From assembly GCF_009741445.1 (NCBI RefSeq), contig NZ_CP046507.1:4154001-4218000 (forward strand): a DNA stretch of 64,000 nucleotides, given 5' to 3'. The notes below the pieces were generated by a model, which saw only the letters and a list, made by a program, of their open reading frames with translations, was not told the origin of the DNA and made no database searches. This document shows positions 27,149 to 36,903 of the stretch, piece after piece. Every line of letters starts with the position of its first letter. Position 1 is the first letter of the stretch. This stretch comes from Mycobacterium avium subsp. avium. GTDB taxonomy: Bacteria > Actinomycetota > Actinomycetes > Mycobacteriales > Mycobacteriaceae. Both the position numbers and the translations under genes were made by a program.

Positions 27149-27901
27149 TTACCCGGACTCCGGCGGCACGATGGGCACTCGGCGCACCGGGGCGGTCGCG
27201 GGTTGCGCCTGCGCCGGGGCGTGCGGCGCGGGGCGCGCCGAGACAGGCAGCGCCGGGCCGGCCGAGGTCTGCGGCGCCGCCTCGGGCTGCGCGGCCGCCG
27301 CGGGCGTGCCGGCCGGCGCCGGCGCCGACGAAGCCGCCGGCTGCACGGGGGACGGGGAACCGGCCGGCGCGTACGCGGGCGTCGCCACCCGGGCCGGGCC
27401 GGCCGGGGCGGTGGCCGAGGCCAGCGTCGCCGATCCCGCGGGGGCCGCCGCGACCGGCGTGCCGGCCGGGCCGGGGGTGGCCGCGGCCGCCGCCGGCGCC
27501 ACCGCCGCCGCCAGGGGGGCCGCGGGTGCCGTCGGCGCCGAACCGCCCACCGCGCCGCTGACCGCCGGCAGCTGCGCGGCCACCGATGCCGGGCCGGCCG
27601 CGCTCTGCAGCGGCGTGGTGTTGGCGGCCTCGGTGACGGCGTACTGCAGCGCGCCACCGTTCATCAACTGCACGAACTGGCTGTGGAAGGCGGCGGCCTG
27701 GGCGGACAGCGCCTGATAGACCTGGGAGTGGGCGTCGAACAGGGCGGCGATGCTGGCCGACACCTCGTCGGCGCCGGGGGCGAGCACCCCGGAGGTGGGA
27801 CCCAGCGCCGCGGTGTTCGCGGAACTGATCGTCGACCCGATCCGGGCCAGATCCGTCGCGGCAGCCGCGACGAATTCCGGAGTCGCTTGAACGAACGACA
27901 T
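27149..27901 (-). CDS. PE family protein with Ala/Pro-rich C-terminus
   Basis: PE proteins are secreted by type VII (ESX) systems. Residues 1 to about 95 match the PE domain: MSFVQATPEF with Pro8-Glu9, two long helices (AAAATDLARIGSTISSANTA and DEVSASIAALFDAHSQVYQ), and the secretion motif Y87-x3-E91 in QYAVTEAAN. The remaining 155 residues are almost entirely Ala, Pro, Gly, Ser, Thr and Val, without PGRS repeats. No PPE partner is adjacent. The M. tuberculosis locus has no PE gene between Rv0686 and tuf, so this is a lineage-specific insertion or loss. Confidence 0.88.
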   Translation of the reverse strand: MSFVQATPEFVAAAATDLARIGSTISSANTAALGPTSGVLAPGADEVSASIAALFDAHSQVYQALSAQAAAFHSQFVQLMNGGALQYAVTEAANTTPLQSAAGPASVAAQLPAVSGAVGGSAPTAPAAPLAAAVAPAAAAATPGPAGTPVAAAPAGSATLASATAPAGPARVATPAYAPAGSPSPVQPAASSAPAPAGTPAAAAQPEAAPQTSAGPALPVSARPAPHAPAQAQPATAPVRRVPIVPPESG

Positions 27902-28025
27902 CGGCACCACCCCGCCACGTCCTACGGTCCCCGAGGGACAACTACCGCAAAATCCTAGTGCAGGCCGCGCCGCCGGCGCATTATTTCTCCGGCGTCGATC
28001 CGAGTCCGCGGGGCGCACAGCAGAA

Positions 28026-28062
28026 CAAAGCCCGGATCGCCGCGTGGGCAATCCGGGCTTTG
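28026..28062 (-). terminator. Intrinsic terminator of tuf
   Basis: A perfect 12-base stem (CAAAGCCCGGAT at 28026-28037 and ATCCGGGCTTTG at 28051-28062) encloses a 13-base loop, 15 bases after the tuf stop. The minus-strand stem ends in TTTG TTCTG, a weak U tract that is normal for mycobacteria. Confidence 0.8.
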
Positions 28063-28077
28063 AACCGACTGAGCGAA

Positions 28078-29268
<1,191 letters not shown>

Positions 29269-29438
29269 TTCTGTGTCCTCCTGGACTAGTTGGTGCTTGT
29301 TAAAGCAGTGTTGGTGTTTTCAGTTGTGCCGCGCCCAAGGCATTCCAATGACCCGGCAAGATTACTCCGCTGCCAGTAGCTACTGACCCGTCGCCTTCGC
29401 TGAGCCGATTGCTCGGCTCCGAGCCAGTGAGTTGACAC
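29269..29438 (-). other. fusA-tuf spacer with duplicated fusA tail and hairpin
   Basis: The 170-base spacer contains a 19-base repeat (29382-29400) of the very end of fusA (29441-29459). Read on the minus strand both copies encode AKATGQ followed by a stop (TGA in fusA, TAG in the copy). Between them is a 7-base perfect hairpin, GAGCCGA (29402-29408) and TCGGCTC (29413-29419). The spacer may also hold a tuf promoter, but no clear hexamer pair was found. Confidence 0.6.
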
Positions 29439-31544
29439 TCACTGACCCGTCGCCTTCGCGATGATCTCCTTCGACACGTTGGCCGGCACTTCGGCGTAGG
29501 AGTCGAAGACCATGGAGTAGTTCGCCCGGCCTTGGGTCTTGGACCGCAGGTCGCCGACGTAGCCGAACATCTCCGACAGCGGCACGTGCGCCTTGACCAC
29601 GCGAGCGCCGCTGCGCTCCTCCATGGCCTGGATCTGGCCACGGCGGGAGTTCAGGTCGCCGATCACGTCGCCCATGTAGTCCTCGGGCGTGGTGACCTCG
29701 ACGGCCATGATCGGTTCCAGGATGACCGGCTGGGCTTGCGCCGCAGCCTTTTTCAGCACCTGCGAACCGGCGATCTTGAAGGCCATCTCCGACGAGTCGA
29801 CCTCGTGGAAGGCACCGTCGAGCAGGGTCACCTTGAGGTTCACCAGCGGGTAACCGGCCAGCACACCGTACTGCATGGCGTCCTGCGCGCCGGCGTCGAC
29901 CGACGGGATGTACTCGCGCGGGATGCGGCCACCGGTGACCTTGTTCTCGAACTCGTAGGTCGCGCCGTCCTCGCCGGTGAACGGTTCGAGGTTGATGATG
30001 ACCTTCGCGAACTGGCCCGAGCCACCGGTCTGCTTCTTGTGGGTGTACTCGACGTTCTCCACCTTGCGGCGGATGGTCTCCTTGTAGGCCACCTGCGGCT
30101 TGCCGACGTTGGCCTCGACCTTGAACTCGCGGCGCATCCGGTCCACCAGGATGTCCAGGTGCAGCTCGCCCATGCCGCCGATGACGGTCTGGCCGGTCTC
30201 CTGGTCCAGGTGCACCTTGAAGGTGGGGTCCTCCTCGGCGAGCTTCTGGATCGACAGGCTCAGCTTCTCCTGGTCGCTCTTGGTCTTGGGCTCGATGGCC
30301 ACCTCGATGACCGGGTCGGGGAAGGTCATCGACTCCAGCACGATCTGGTGGTTCGGATCGCTCAGGGTGTCACCGGTGGTGGTGTCCTTGAGCCCGATCA
30401 CCGCGTAGATGTGACCGGCCGAGGCGGTCTCCACCGGGTTCTCCTTGTTGGAGTGCATCTGGAACAGCTTGCCCAGCCGCTCCTTCTTGCCCTTGGTGGA
30501 GTTGATGACCTGGCTGCCCGAGTCGACCTTGCCCGAGTACACCCGGACGTAGGTCAGCTTGCCGAAGAACGGGTGCGTGGCGACCTTGAACGCCAGCGCG
30601 GAGAACGGCTCGTCCGTCGACGGCTTGCGGGTGATCAGCTCTTCTTCCTTGCCGGGGACGTGGCCCTCGGCGGGCGGGACGTCCAGCGGCGACGGCAGGT
30701 AGTCGATGACCGCGTCCAGCATGGGCTGCACGCCCTTGTTCTTGAACGCGCTGCCGCACAGCACCGGGTAGGCCTCCGAGCTGATGGTCAGCTTGCGGAT
30801 GGCGCCCTTGATCTCCTCGATCGTGAGCTCTTCACCGCCGAGGTACTTGTCCAGCAGCGCCTCGTCCGTCTCGGCGACGGCCTCGAGCAGCTTGGTGCGG
30901 TACTCCTCGGCCTTCTCCTGCAGGTCGGCGGGGATGTCGACGACGTCGTACTTCTCGCCGAGCTTGGCCTCGGCGCTCCACACCTTGGCCTTCATCTCGA
31001 CCAGGTCGACGACGCCCTCGAAGTCGCCCTCGGAGCCGACCGGGATCTGGATCGGGATGACGTTGGCGCCCAGCCGCTCCTCCATGGTGCGCACGGAGAA
31101 GTAGAAGTCGGCGCCGATCTTGTCCATCTTGTTGACGAAGCAGATGCGCGGGACGTCGTACTTGTCGGCCTGGCGCCACACCTGCTCGGACTGCGGCTCG
31201 ACGCCCTCCTTGCCGTCGAACACCGCGACGGCGCCGTCGAGCACGCGCAGGCTGCGCTCCACCTCCACGGTGAAGTCGACGTGGCCCGGGGTGTCGATGA
31301 TGTTGATCTGGTTGTCGTTCCAGAAGCAGGTGGTGGCCGCGGAGGTGATGGTGATCCCCCGCTCCTGCTCCTGCTCCATCCAGTCCATGGTGGCGGCGCC
31401 GTCGTGCACCTCACCGATCTTGTAGCTGATGCCGGTGTAGTAGAGGATGCGCTCGGTCGTCGTCGTCTTGCCGGCGTCGATGTGCGCCATGATGCCGATG
31501 TTGCGGACCTTGGTCAGGTCGGTCAGCACGTCCTTCTGTGCCAC
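29439..31544 (-). CDS. fusA: Elongation factor G
   Basis: EF-G is the GTPase that drives translocation. The 701-residue protein has the P-loop AHIDAGKTT near residue 19, DTPGHVDF near 86, FVNKMDK near 140, and the C-terminal domains including GGMGELHLDI and VPLSEMFGYVGDLRS. Its last residues (AKATGQ) are duplicated in the downstream spacer. It starts 71 bases after rpsG. Confidence 0.98.
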   Translation of the reverse strand: MAQKDVLTDLTKVRNIGIMAHIDAGKTTTTERILYYTGISYKIGEVHDGAATMDWMEQEQERGITITSAATTCFWNDNQINIIDTPGHVDFTVEVERSLRVLDGAVAVFDGKEGVEPQSEQVWRQADKYDVPRICFVNKMDKIGADFYFSVRTMEERLGANVIPIQIPVGSEGDFEGVVDLVEMKAKVWSAEAKLGEKYDVVDIPADLQEKAEEYRTKLLEAVAETDEALLDKYLGGEELTIEEIKGAIRKLTISSEAYPVLCGSAFKNKGVQPMLDAVIDYLPSPLDVPPAEGHVPGKEEELITRKPSTDEPFSALAFKVATHPFFGKLTYVRVYSGKVDSGSQVINSTKGKKERLGKLFQMHSNKENPVETASAGHIYAVIGLKDTTTGDTLSDPNHQIVLESMTFPDPVIEVAIEPKTKSDQEKLSLSIQKLAEEDPTFKVHLDQETGQTVIGGMGELHLDILVDRMRREFKVEANVGKPQVAYKETIRRKVENVEYTHKKQTGGSGQFAKVIINLEPFTGEDGATYEFENKVTGGRIPREYIPSVDAGAQDAMQYGVLAGYPLVNLKVTLLDGAFHEVDSSEMAFKIAGSQVLKKAAAQAQPVILEPIMAVEVTTPEDYMGDVIGDLNSRRGQIQAMEERSGARVVKAHVPLSEMFGYVGDLRSKTQGRANYSMVFDSYAEVPANVSKEIIAKATGQ

Positions 31545-31615
31545 AGAAGTCTTCCCACTCTTTCGATTGCTCGGTTAGTTCGCTGTCGCCGCCGCCACTG
31601 TGCGCGCGGCGTTGA

Positions 31616-32086
31616 TCACCAGCGGTAGTGCGCGAAGGCGCGGTTGGCCTCGGCCATCTTGTGGGTGTCCTCGCGCCGCTTGACGGAGGCCCCGAGGCCG
31701 TTGCTGGCATCCAGGATCTCGTTTGCCAGCCGCTCGACCATGGTCTTCTCCCGGCGTTGCCGCGAGAAGCTGACAAGCCAGCGCAGCGCCAGCGTGGTGG
31801 ACCGGTCCGGACGCACCTCGACGGGCACCTGGTAGGTGGCACCGCCGACCCGGCGGCTGCGCACCTCGAGGGCGGGCTTGACGTTGTCGAGAGCACGCTT
31901 GAGCGTGATCACGGGATCGGTTCCTGTCTTCTCCCGGGCGTTCTCGAGCGCACCATACACAATGCGCTCGGCGAGCGATTTCTTCCCCTTCAGCAGGACT
32001 TTGTTCACCAGCTGGGTGACCAGTTGCGACCCGTAGACCGGGTCGTTGACCAACGGGCGCTTCGGCGCGGGCCCCTTGCGCGGCAT
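31616..32086 (-). CDS. rpsG: 30S ribosomal protein S7
   Basis: S7 nucleates assembly of the 30S head. The 156-residue product starts MPRKGPAPKRPLVNDPVYGS and contains VGGATYQVPVEVRPDR and LANEILDASNG. The start shares a base with the rpsL stop (TGATG), so translation is coupled. Confidence 0.98.
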   Translation of the reverse strand: MPRKGPAPKRPLVNDPVYGSQLVTQLVNKVLLKGKKSLAERIVYGALENAREKTGTDPVITLKRALDNVKPALEVRSRRVGGATYQVPVEVRPDRSTTLALRWLVSFSRQRREKTMVERLANEILDASNGLGASVKRREDTHKMAEANRAFAHYRW

Positions 32087-32460
32087 CAGCTCTTCTCCTT
32101 CTTGGCGCCGTAACGGCTGCGAGCCTGCTTGCGGTTCTTGACACCCTGGGTGTCCAGCGAGCCGCGGATGATCTTGTACCGCACACCGGGCAGGTCCTTC
32201 ACCCGGCCGCCGCGCACCAGCACCATGGAGTGCTCCTGCAGGTTGTGGCCCTCGCCGGGGATGTAGGCGGTGACCTCGACCTGGCTCGTCAGCTTCACGC
32301 GGGCGACCTTCCGAAGCGCCGAGTTCGGCTTCTTCGGGGTGGTGGTGTACACGCGGGTGCATACGCCACGGCGCTGCGGGCTGCCCTTGAGAGCCGCGGT
32401 CTTGACCTTGCCGATCTTGTCCCGACGACCCTTGCGGACCAGCTGCTGAATGGTTGGCAT
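32086..32460 (-). CDS. rpsL: 30S ribosomal protein S12
   Basis: S12 controls decoding accuracy and is the streptomycin-resistance target. The 124-residue product starts MPTIQQLVRKGRRDK. The two resistance positions are wild type: Lys43 in TTTPKKPNSAL and Lys88 in RGGRVKDLPG. It heads the rpsL-rpsG-fusA-tuf unit. Confidence 0.98.
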   Translation of the reverse strand: MPTIQQLVRKGRRDKIGKVKTAALKGSPQRRGVCTRVYTTTPKKPNSALRKVARVKLTSQVEVTAYIPGEGHNLQEHSMVLVRGGRVKDLPGVRYKIIRGSLDTQGVKNRKQARSRYGAKKEKS

Positions 32461-32707
32461 CTAGGCGGCTTTCTGTGTTGGTGTTGGCGTCTTTTGGGCG
32501 GTGTTCAAGTCTTCGTAGTGCAGTTATGACCGGTCGGGTCACCCCGCGGCCGGGTGTGTCGCATGCGCTGCGCACCGGACCGGGGTCCGATGCATCCTGG
32601 ACACGCGAATTCGCCCGGCATTCACTTCCTTACGGTTAGGCGCCGTAAGCCGCCAGGCACGAGGAACCACAATACCCGCCGCCGGTCTCGCAGGTCAAAG
32701 CGGCGAA
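32461..32707 (-). promoter_or_regulatory. rpsL (str operon) promoter and leader
   Basis: On the minus strand a strong SigA-type promoter is visible: -35 TTGACC (32698-32693), an 18-base spacer and -10 TATTGT (32674-32669). It starts just after the TetR stop (32708) and gives a leader of about 200 bases before rpsL. Nothing else coding was seen in this spacer. Confidence 0.7.
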
Positions 32708-33340
32708 CTAGCCGTGCGCGGTGCGCCGTTCCAGACCCGCCGCCAGCCTCAGCACCATGTCGGAGAACAAGGCGTCGGTGTCGATGTCGTCCATCACGCC
32801 GGTCATCTCCAGCAGCACGAAGCCGTGCAGGGCGGACCAGAACTCCAGCGCGGCGTGGAACGCCTCCTCGCCGTCCAGCCCGTAGGAGGACAGCACCGAG
32901 ATCACCGGTGCGGCCGCGCCGCGGGTGGCGGCGGTGTACTCGGGATCGTCACCGCCCAGCGGCATCCGGGTGAAGGCCGAGTAGCGGCCGGGGTGGTGGT
33001 GGGCGTAGCTGCGGTAGGCGCCGGCCATGACCAGCACCGCGTCGTCGCGGGCGCGGCCCTCGCCGACCCGGTTGAGCATGGTGATGATGTCGTCGATGAC
33101 CCGGATCCGCACGGCGCGGCGCAGGTCCTCCAGGCTGTCCACGTGGTTGTACAGCGACGGCCCCTTGGTGCCCAGCTGGGTGGCCAGGGCGTTGATGGTC
33201 AGCGCGTCCCAGCCCTCGCGATCCAGGAACGTCAGCGCGCCGTCGATGATCCCCTCGCGGCTCAGCTTGGCCGGGCGGGCGGCGGGCCGTCCCGCGCGCT
33301 GCCGCCCGGCCGCCGTCGGCGGTTCGGGTTGAGCTGCCAT
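32708..33340 (-). CDS. TetR family regulator (Rv0681-like)
   Basis: This 210-residue regulator has an Ala/Pro-rich N-terminal tail (about 25 residues) and a HTH in REGIIDGALTFLDREGWDAL and LATQLGTKGPSLYNHVDS. A TetR_C-like ligand domain of about 140 residues follows. ATG at 33340 is the likely start. A palindrome 27 bases upstream (33367-33387) is a likely autoregulatory operator. The divergent neighbour is the first DUF3060 gene. Confidence 0.88.
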   Translation of the reverse strand: MAAQPEPPTAAGRQRAGRPAARPAKLSREGIIDGALTFLDREGWDALTINALATQLGTKGPSLYNHVDSLEDLRRAVRIRVIDDIITMLNRVGEGRARDDAVLVMAGAYRSYAHHHPGRYSAFTRMPLGGDDPEYTAATRGAAAPVISVLSSYGLDGEEAFHAALEFWSALHGFVLLEMTGVMDDIDTDALFSDMVLRLAAGLERRTAHG

Positions 33341-33366
33341 GCGGTCGCCCTTCGATCGGGTACGGA

Positions 33367-33387
33367 TCAACTAATGACTCTAGTTGA
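33367..33387. promoter_or_regulatory. Candidate TetR operator
   Basis: A perfect palindrome with 7-base arms, TCAACTA (33367-33373) and TAGTTGA (33381-33387), has a 7-base spacer. It lies between the TetR gene (start 33340) and the divergent DUF3060 gene (start 33495). Position and symmetry fit a TetR binding site. Confidence 0.55.
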
Positions 33388-33494
33388 CGCGCGCCGAAGG
33401 AAAAGAAACTCTGCCCTCCTGCGGGCATCTGCACGTAATGTCATGCTTGCCTCGTTCGAGCATCTTCGAGCCGCGTGACAAAAGGGGGCCCGCC

Positions 33495-33872
33495 GTGAAG
33501 TGGACGACCGTCGCCGGGTCACTGGCCGCCTGCGCGCTTGCCGTCCTCGCCGGGGCGGTTGCCCCGCCGCGGGTCGCGCAGGCCAAGAACGGCGACACCC
33601 ACATCATCGGGCAGGACACCGAGCAGACCATCGACTGCAACGACGCCACCCTGCTGGTCAACGGCACCGGCAACGTCGTCACCGCGCTGGGCAACTGCTA
33701 TGCCGTGACGGTGATGGGTTCGTCGAACACCGTTATCGCCGACTCGGTTTCGCACGACATCACCGTGTACGGCTATGACCAGACGGTGTTCTACAAAAGC
33801 GGTCAGCCGTTCCTGTGGGACCGCGGCCGCGAATTGGGCATGACCAACCGGCTCCAACAGGTGCCTGGTTAA
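33495..33872 (+). CDS. Secreted DUF3060 protein (Rv0680c-like)
   Basis: This 125-residue protein starts at GTG 33495 with MKWTTVAGSLAACALAVLAG and a signal peptide cleaved near AQA-KN. The mature part has the DUF3060 pattern of short beta strands (LLVNGTGNVVTALGNC, VMGSSNTV), likely a small right-handed beta structure. Function is unknown. It is the first of two DUF3060 genes in tandem; 45 bases separate them. Confidence 0.8.
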   Translation: MKWTTVAGSLAACALAVLAGAVAPPRVAQAKNGDTHIIGQDTEQTIDCNDATLLVNGTGNVVTALGNCYAVTVMGSSNTVIADSVSHDITVYGYDQTVFYKSGQPFLWDRGRELGMTNRLQQVPG

Positions 33873-33917
33873 AGCACAGCAGCACAACGCAATTCGATCA
33901 AGGGGGAACGAGGAACC

Positions 33918-34403
33918 ATGCCCGCCCGTACGCCCACACCTGTCCGTGACCGCTGGCTGCGCCTGACCGTGGCACCGGCCGCGGCGCTGCTGTTGGCCGG
34001 CTGCAGTTCGACGGCCAACCCGCCGGCGGGCTCGTCGACGACCACCACCAAGAGCACCGCCACGACGAGTGCCGGCGCGGCGCCGACGACGGGATCGGGC
34101 GGGGCGAGCACCACCGCGTCCATCGAGATCGGCAACACGATCAATTACGGGTCGATGGGCACCACCACCACCCTGGACTGCGCCGGCGGCAAGTCGCTGA
34201 ACGTGGGCGGCTCGGACAACACCCTGACCGTCACCGGCACCTGCGAGTCGGCGACCGTCAGCGGCACCAACAACAAGATCACCTTCGACAAGGTCAACAC
34301 CCGCATCACCGTGCTGGGGATGAACAACACGATCACCTACAAGGACGGTGACCCCAAGGTCGACAAGATCGGCCAGAGCAACACCATCAACAAGGGCGGC
34401 TGA
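33918..34403 (+). CDS. DUF3060 lipoprotein, Thr-rich (Rv0679c-like)
   Basis: This 161-residue lipoprotein has a signal sequence ending in the lipobox LAGC near residue 29. A Thr/Ser/Ala-rich linker of about 35 residues follows, then a DUF3060 domain (LDCAGGKSLNVGGSDNTLTV, VSGTNNKITFDKV and TVLGMNNTITY). Function is unknown; an envelope role is likely. In M. tuberculosis the next genes are Rv0678 and mmpS5-mmpL5, which are absent here. Confidence 0.88.
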   Translation: MPARTPTPVRDRWLRLTVAPAAALLLAGCSSTANPPAGSSTTTTKSTATTSAGAAPTTGSGGASTTASIEIGNTINYGSMGTTTTLDCAGGKSLNVGGSDNTLTVTGTCESATVSGTNNKITFDKVNTRITVLGMNNTITYKDGDPKVDKIGQSNTINKGG

Positions 34404-34417
34404 CCCTCAGCCGGCCC

Positions 34418-35185
34418 TCAAACCGCGGAGGCGCCGTGCCGTCCCGCGCCCGCGGCGAACCGGCCGGCGCCCTCGTTGGCCTCGGCGGCCACCCGGGAGA
34501 TGCTGGCGAATTCGAAGTCGAGGGCCTCGGATTCCGTTGCGCCCCACTGATGTAGCGCCGAGAGCCGGTCCGAGCGCAGGCACTGCTGCGGCAGCGCGGC
34601 CAGTTGCGCCGCCAATTCCTCGGCCGCCCGGCGCGATTGACCTTTGGGGACAACGCGATTCGCCAGGCCGATGGCCTGGGCTTCGTCGGCGGCCACGGCG
34701 CGGCCGGTGAGGATCATGTCCATCGCGCGGCTGTGCCCGATCAGCCGCGGCAGCCGCACCGTGCCGCCGTCGATCAGCGGGACCCCCCAGCGCCGGCAGA
34801 ACACCCCGAACACGGCGTCCTGCTCGACCACCCGCAGGTCACACCAGATGGCTAGCTCCAGACCGCCGGCGACCGCGTAGCCGCTGACCGCGGCGATGAC
34901 CGGTTTGGACAGCACCATCCGGGTCGGGCCCATCGGGCCGGGGCCACTCCGGTGCACGGCGTTGGCCTCGGGCGTGCCGAACGCCTTCAAATCTGCTCCG
35001 GCGCAGAATGTTCCGCCCTCGCCCCACAGCACGGCCACCGACGCGGAGTCGTCGCGGTCGAACTCCTCGAACGCCGCGTACAGCGCGGCCGCCGTCGGGC
35101 CGTTGACCGCGTTGCGCGCCGCCGGCCGGTTGATGATCACCGTGGTGACCGGGCCGTTGCGTTCGATTCGCACCGGATCGCTCAT
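34418..35185 (-). CDS. echA5: Enoyl-CoA hydratase/isomerase family protein (EchA5-like)
   Basis: This 255-residue crotonase-fold protein carries the CoA-binding and oxyanion regions CAGADLKAF near residue 62 and VSGYAVAGGLELAIWCDLRV near 97-116. The substrate is probably a fatty enoyl-CoA. It is convergent with the lipoprotein gene and coupled to the upstream PaaX-type regulator by an ATGA overlap at 35182-35185. Confidence 0.88.
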   Translation of the reverse strand: MSDPVRIERNGPVTTVIINRPAARNAVNGPTAAALYAAFEEFDRDDSASVAVLWGEGGTFCAGADLKAFGTPEANAVHRSGPGPMGPTRMVLSKPVIAAVSGYAVAGGLELAIWCDLRVVEQDAVFGVFCRRWGVPLIDGGTVRLPRLIGHSRAMDMILTGRAVAADEAQAIGLANRVVPKGQSRRAAEELAAQLAALPQQCLRSDRLSALHQWGATESEALDFEFASISRVAAEANEGAGRFAAGAGRHGASAV

Positions 35186-35901
35186 GTCGCCTCCGCAAAT
35201 AGTGGGTCGCGCCGCGCCATCAGCTCCGCGGCGAAGTCGTGGTAGGCCGCCCGCAGCCGGGTGCCGGGCCAGTCCGGGGGCAGCAGTTCGTCGGGCAGCA
35301 CCGGGTCGGTGAGTAGGTGCCGGACCATCGCCGCGGCCACCACGAAACGGCCGGGAACGTCTGGCGCCGCGGCCATCTCGTCGAGCAGCCGATGCCCGGC
35401 CCGGGCCCAGCCGGGCAGGTCCCACAGCCGCCCCGCCAGGTCGGCGGGGTCGTCGTCGCGGGCGGTGATCACCCGCGCCCGGTCGGTGACGTCCGGTCCG
35501 AGCTGGGTGTCGATATTGTCCGGGCGCATCCACACGCCCTCGCGCAGTTCACCGAACCGCTTGTCGTGCATGGCATTTCGCAGCGCAGCGCGGGTACGCG
35601 CGTCGTCGCCCACGCTGGTCACGATCAGCGTGACCCACTGCCCGCGCCAGGGACGGACCTTGGGGTCGATGGCGTCGTCCTGTCGCCGCTGGCGCGCGAG
35701 CAGGCGATCCGAGAGCCGGTAGCCGTCGGCCGAGCGGATCAGGTCGCCGGCATTCACCATCCGGGTCAGCGCCACCCGCAGTGTCGACTCCTTGATGCCG
35801 AAATCGGAAGTGAGCCTGACCAATTCGCTGGCCCGGGCGTGCGCGGGGTGCGCACCGAGCAGCACGCTGAGCACCACCGACCGCGCTGTCAGATCCGGCA
35901 T
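35182..35901 (-). CDS. PaaX family transcriptional regulator (Rv0674-like)
   Basis: This 239-residue regulator has a winged-helix domain in SELVRLTSDFGIKESTLRVALTRMVNAGDL (residues 26-55) and the PaaX C-terminal domain. PaaX-type regulators usually respond to acyl- or aryl-acyl-CoA. It sits between two enoyl-CoA hydratase genes in one minus-strand run and may control them. Confidence 0.82.
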   Translation of the reverse strand: MPDLTARSVVLSVLLGAHPAHARASELVRLTSDFGIKESTLRVALTRMVNAGDLIRSADGYRLSDRLLARQRRQDDAIDPKVRPWRGQWVTLIVTSVGDDARTRAALRNAMHDKRFGELREGVWMRPDNIDTQLGPDVTDRARVITARDDDPADLAGRLWDLPGWARAGHRLLDEMAAAPDVPGRFVVAAAMVRHLLTDPVLPDELLPPDWPGTRLRAAYHDFAAELMARRDPLFAEAT

Positions 35902-35903
35902 CG

Positions 35904-36842
35904 CTACACCTGCGAGGCTTGCCGGCCGTGGTCGCCGAACGGTTCGTCGCGATGCCGCACCGCCTCACGGAATCCGTGCTTCACGGCGTCGGCGACGAAG
36001 GCGTGGCCCTCCGGGGTGTGCCGGGCGACGCCGTCGAACACCGTGCTGACCATCCGGCTGGTGGCCACCCCCTGTTGCAGCAGAGCGGAATTCAGCGCGA
36101 GCTTGACCATGATCAGCTGGTTGACCGGCACCGCCGCGATCCGCTGCACCAGCCGCTCGGTGCGCTCGTCGAGATCGGCCGGATCGGGCGCCTCGACGGC
36201 CAGACCCCATTCGGCGGCTTGCGCGCCGGTGATGCAATCGCCGGTGAACAGCAGCCGCTTGGCGCGCTGATCGCCCAGCCGGTGCGCCCACAGGCCGGCG
36301 GCCGGCACGCCCCACACCCGCGTCGGCGGGTAGCCGATCTTGGCGTCGGCGGCGGCGATCACCTGGTCGGCGTGCAGCGCGATGTCGGTGCCGCCGGCCA
36401 CGCAGTAGCCGTGGATCTTGACCACCGTCGGTTTGTCGGCGTGCATCAGGGAGGAGAAGCCCCGCACGAAACGGCTCATCATCTGATAGTCGATCATCGG
36501 GTCCCACGGCTGATCGGGTAAATGGTTGACCGCCTGGGTTTTTCCGTCCAGCACGGTGCCCGCGTAGGCACCGGTCCCGCCGGCCGAGCCGGTGCGATCG
36601 GCGTAGGCGCTCAGGTCGAAGCCCGCGCAGAAACCCGCGCCGCGGCCGGAGACCAGGATGACGTGCACGTTGGGATCCAGGTCGGCCCGCTCCACCAGCG
36701 CGGAGAGCTCCAGCGGGGTATCCGCGACGATCGCGTTGCCCTTCTCAGGGCGGTTGAAGGTGATCCGGGCAACCCGGTCGGTGACCTCATAGGTCATCGT
36801 TTTCAGGTTGTCGAAGTCGACCGGCCTGATCGCGTGAGTCAT
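35904..36842 (-). CDS. echA4: Enoyl-CoA hydratase/isomerase family protein (EchA4-like)
   Basis: This 312-residue crotonase-family protein has FNRPEKGNAIVADTPLEL near residue 28, the oxyanion motif RGAGFCAGFDLSAY, and HGYCVAGGTDIALHADQVIAA. It is longer than standard EchA proteins because of an insertion around residues 80-115. It is in a run with the PaaX gene (two-base gap) and 61 bases after fadE8. Confidence 0.9.
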   Translation of the reverse strand: MTHAIRPVDFDNLKTMTYEVTDRVARITFNRPEKGNAIVADTPLELSALVERADLDPNVHVILVSGRGAGFCAGFDLSAYADRTGSAGGTGAYAGTVLDGKTQAVNHLPDQPWDPMIDYQMMSRFVRGFSSLMHADKPTVVKIHGYCVAGGTDIALHADQVIAAADAKIGYPPTRVWGVPAAGLWAHRLGDQRAKRLLFTGDCITGAQAAEWGLAVEAPDPADLDERTERLVQRIAAVPVNQLIMVKLALNSALLQQGVATSRMVSTVFDGVARHTPEGHAFVADAVKHGFREAVRHRDEPFGDHGRQASQV

Positions 36843-36903
36843 CGGCGCCGCTCCTCCCCATCGCCGTGCTCTGCATCGTCGTCGGCGCAAGTCATGTTGT
36901 GGT

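Noticed and set aside
29532..31628. A plus-strand open frame opposite fusA
   Set aside because: It mirrors EF-G codons and has no recognisable motif.
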